Positions 61,557 through 64,000 of a stretch of DNA of 64,000 nt are shown piece by piece. The number at the start of each line of letters is the position of its first letter. Position 1 is the first letter of the stretch. The notes below the pieces were generated by a model. The model saw nothing but the letters and a program-made list of their open reading frames with translations. It searched no databases and was not told where the DNA came from. The stretch covers positions 62,001 to 126,000 of the forward strand of contig NZ_AMSG01000004.1 in NCBI RefSeq assembly GCF_000300875.1. The letters run 5' to 3'. Both the position numbers and the translations under genes were made by a program. Source of the stretch: Galbibacter marinus (GTDB lineage Bacteria; Bacteroidota; Bacteroidia; Flavobacteriales; Flavobacteriaceae).

Positions 61557-64000
61557 ATGAGGAGTAAAATAGTATTAATAGCAATGTTGTTTTCTGTGGC
61601 TTTGGCCGCGCAAACTAAGGTCAGTGGAGTGGTTGTCGACGATCAAGGTGAAGCGATCCCTTACGCCAATGTGATGTTTCCAAATTCTACTGAGGGAACT
61701 ATTACTAATGAAGACGGCCGTTTTTACTTAGAATCCGATAATACTTACCCGGTGTTGAGCATTTCGCTTCTAGGATATACTTCTCAGGAGGTAGAACTTC
61801 AAAAGAAAGTGAACTACGATTTAGAAGTAGTTCTAAGTGAAGGGGAGGTTCTGGACGAGGTAGTTGTCTATGTTGGAAAACAACCAAAAAAAGGTAATCC
61901 TGCCATTGCGATACTTCGTAAAATTTGGGAGAAGAAACGCCAAAACGGTATTCACCTCTTCGAGCAGTACAAGTATGATAAGTACGAAAAAATTGAATTT
62001 GACTTCAATACCATTGATAGCAGTTTTATCAATAAGAAGATATTTAAGGGTATGGAGTTTATTTTTGACCAAGTAGATACCTCCAGTATTACTGGAAAGA
62101 CTTACCTGCCCATTTTTATCAACGAATCCTACTCAGAGGTTTACGGAGATAACAACTTAAACACAAATATTGAAAAATTACTCGGAAATAAAAATTCCGG
62201 TTTTAGTAACAACCAGAGTATTGTCATGTACGTGAAGGATCTCTATGCAGACTATAATATCTATGACAATTATATAAGGCTATTTAATAAAAGTTTTGTC
62301 AGTCCGCTTTCTCGTACCGGTGTGGATGTATATAATTATGTCTTATCAGATAGCGCCTATATTGGTGACAAATGGTGTTACAATATTATCTATTACCCAA
62401 GAAGGTCAAACGAATTGACTTTTAAAGGTAATTTCTGGGTGAATGACACCACCTTTGCCGTTAAAAAAATTAATATGCAAGCCTCCAAGAGCGCCAACTT
62501 AAACTGGGTTAAGGAGTTGTATATAGAACAGGAATTTGACGTGCTAAACGATACAGTATTCTTATTAAAACGAGATTATTTGTTAAGTGATTTTAGTCTT
62601 CGCCAAAAAGAAGAATCTAAGGGTGTTTACGGAAAACGAACCACTATTTATGATCATTATGAGTTTGATGATGAGAAGCCAAAAAGCTTTTACATCAAAC
62701 GTGTTGATCCTTATAACGAATTAGTATACAATAGGGATAGTGTTTTTTGGGAACAGAATCGAATGGAGGCGCTAAACAATGATGAGAAGGGAGTGTATAA
62801 GATGTTGGATACTTTAAAAACTGTTCCAAAATTCAAGCGACTCTATGATCTTGCTACTATTTTGGTCTCAGGTTATGTGGAGTTGAGTGATTTTAATCTT
62901 GACTATGGGCCAATCTACTCTACCTTTGGTTTTAATGATGCTGAAGGGGTGAGACTCCGAGCCGGGGGAAGAACTTATTTTGGGCCAAATGATTCGTGGC
63001 GTCTAGAAGGATATACAGCATATGGTTTTAAGGATAAAAAATTCAAATACGGATTCTCCGCCAAATGGTTGTTAGATCGTAAAAACCGATTGATTGTTTC
63101 TGCAGGGACCCGTAGAGATATTGAACAATTAGGAGTTAGTTTAACTGCCACCAACGATGTTCTTGGACGAAGCTTTGCTTCCTCAGCCATTTTTACCTCT
63201 GGAAACAATTATACCTTAACGGATATTAATCTGACAACCTTTAGTTTGGGTTATGAGCCTCTTAAAAATCTAACCTTAAGAACCGAACTAACCTATAGAA
63301 CACTGAAATCCGCTTTGCCAGATCAATTTAATTTAGATTATGTTGATATGGACGAGCCCACAGGAGTTGCAAGTCAAGTTAAACAATTTGATATTAAAGC
63401 TGAGATCGAATACACCCCAGGTAAAAAGACCATTGGCTATGGGGTAGATAGAGGAGTGGTAAGTAATGACTATGCGCGTATACATCTTTTATATACTGCA
63501 GGATTTGAAGGATTCTTGGAAAGTGACTTTGATTATCGAAGGCTTCAATTTTACTATCGTCAACCCTTTCATTTAGGAGGTTTGGGACGAAGTATTACCA
63601 CCATTGAAGCAGGGAAGACATTTAGCGAAGTACCACTTAGTCTTCTGAGTCCAATTCCTGGGAACCAGACTTATTTTTCGATTTATAATACATTTCCGAA
63701 TCTTAACTTCTACGAATTTGTTACCGACACTTATGTCTCTGGACAGCTTGAACACAACTTTAATGGTAAGATATTTTCAAGGATTCCTCTGCTCAAGAAA
63801 TTGAATCTTAGAGAAATTGTTGGTATTCGTGGAGTTTGGGGAGATATATCGGATGAGAATATCGCACTTAATGCCCCTTCTGGAAATTTATTGATTGCAC
63901 CTTCAGACCAGGTGTATTATGAATATTCTTTTGGAATTGGGAACATATTTAAACTCCTGCGAATCGACTTTAACTTTCGGGGGAATTATCTTGATCTACC
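61557..64000 (+). CDS. DUF5686 outer-membrane protein with carboxypeptidase-regulatory-like domain (3' end outside window)
   Basis: The frame is open from the ATG at 61557 to the window end, 814 codons, so the gene is cut at its 3' side. There is a signal peptide (residues 1-18, ALAAQ), a CarboxypepD_reg-like domain (about 20-100; GVVVDDQGEAIPYANV, TNEDGRF) and then the DUF5686 body, with a middle part ending in a long beta-rich barrel-like region. Such proteins are frequent in Bacteroidota outer membranes and their function is unknown. Position right after pdhB is common in flavobacteria. The start is only 4 bases after the pdhB terminator's T-run. Confidence 0.88.
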   Translation, partial: MRSKIVLIAMLFSVALAAQTKVSGVVVDDQGEAIPYANVMFPNSTEGTITNEDGRFYLESDNTYPVLSISLLGYTSQEVELQKKVNYDLEVVLSEGEVLDEVVVYVGKQPKKGNPAIAILRKIWEKKRQNGIHLFEQYKYDKYEKIEFDFNTIDSSFINKKIFKGMEFIFDQVDTSSITGKTYLPIFINESYSEVYGDNNLNTNIEKLLGNKNSGFSNNQSIVMYVKDLYADYNIYDNYIRLFNKSFVSPLSRTGVDVYNYVLSDSAYIGDKWCYNIIYYPRRSNELTFKGNFWVNDTTFAVKKINMQASKSANLNWVKELYIEQEFDVLNDTVFLLKRDYLLSDFSLRQKEESKGVYGKRTTIYDHYEFDDEKPKSFYIKRVDPYNELVYNRDSVFWEQNRMEALNNDEKGVYKMLDTLKTVPKFKRLYDLATILVSGYVELSDFNLDYGPIYSTFGFNDAEGVRLRAGGRTYFGPNDSWRLEGYTAYGFKDKKFKYGFSAKWLLDRKNRLIVSAGTRRDIEQLGVSLTATNDVLGRSFASSAIFTSGNNYTLTDINLTTFSLGYEPLKNLTLRTELTYRTLKSALPDQFNLDYVDMDEPTGVASQVKQFDIKAEIEYTPGKKTIGYGVDRGVVSNDYARIHLLYTAGFEGFLESDFDYRRLQFYYRQPFHLGGLGRSITTIEAGKTFSEVPLSLLSPIPGNQTYFSIYNTFPNLNFYEFVTDTYVSGQLEHNFNGKIFSRIPLLKKLNLREIVGIRGVWGDISDENIALNAPSGNLLIAPSDQVYYEYSFGIGNIFKLLRIDFNFRGNYLDL

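Noticed and set aside
1-64000. CRISPR arrays, tRNA and rRNA genes
   Set aside because: I saw no regularly spaced direct repeats, cloverleaf-like sequences with conserved T-loop bases, or rRNA stretches on either strand by eye; a dedicated tRNA scan was not possible.

Overview
The window looks like a stretch of chromosome from a marine-type member of the Flavobacteriaceae (Bacteroidota). The evidence is the AT-rich sequence, the gliding/type IX secretion block gldK-gldL-gldM-gldN, a SusC/SusD pair, the Bacteroidota-type -7 promoter box (TAnnTTTG) in front of several genes, and lineage-typical neighbourhoods such as rsfS-ftsH-LUD-cdsA-psd-acbP and etfBA divergent from pdhB. Most genes are conserved housekeeping genes. 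No rRNA, tRNA or CRISPR array was seen, and no gene-free stretch exceeds about 300 bases.

Layout. 1-4 kb: 3' end of gldK, then gldL, gldM, gldN, closed by a hairpin. 4-7.5 kb: FAD oxidoreductase, DUF983 protein (convergent, overlapping) and an ABC-F ATPase. 7.5-9.5 kb: a possible small RNA, an S24-type (LexA/CI-like) repressor and a divergent TIGR03915 DNA-repair-type gene, with three matching palindromic operators between and behind the promoters. 9.5-16.6 kb: degenerate zinc-ribbon coiled-coil protein, Nif3 protein, lpxK, a TPR hybrid histidine kinase, gap and lipA.

16.6-26.5 kb is the accessory region. A gene for an Nramp-like transporter is cut in two by an 8,673-bp element (17121-25793). 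The element is flanked by a perfect 10-bp target duplication and bounded by inverted copies of an IS terminal repeat. A 1,534-bp IS4-family element, with an in-frame stop in its transposase, sits at its left end. A third copy of the IS terminal repeat, with no IS attached, forms its right end. In between is a self-contained cargo: a small membrane protein, a TetR regulator, and a secreted phosphodiesterase/phosphatase-type enzyme with a SusC transporter and SusD lipoprotein. A 20-bp palindrome lies between the regulator and the enzyme operon. Removing the element and one target copy restores a continuous 404-codon Nramp frame.

26.5-42.7 kb: two ECF sigma factors (one with a membrane anti-sigma factor), murB and an aminotransferase, an aspartyl protease with a PDZ domain, DUF1573 protein, valS, the phospholipid/ftsH operon, birA and lipB. 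42.7-54.9 kb: a tiny YqaE/Pmp3 protein, a TlpA-like lipoprotein, a DUF4377-like protein without an obvious start, lysS, a large unknown lipoprotein with rnhB, a putative porin, a class V aminotransferase and an EgtB-like sulfoxide synthase. 55-64 kb: thyA, a nucleoside transporter and a bifunctional nuclease behind etfBA, then divergent pdhB and the 5' part of a DUF5686 outer-membrane protein that runs off the window.

The two most interesting items are the IS4-family element that has captured a SusCD/phosphodiesterase locus, and the small S24-repressor/DNA-repair circuit at 7.7-9.4 kb.
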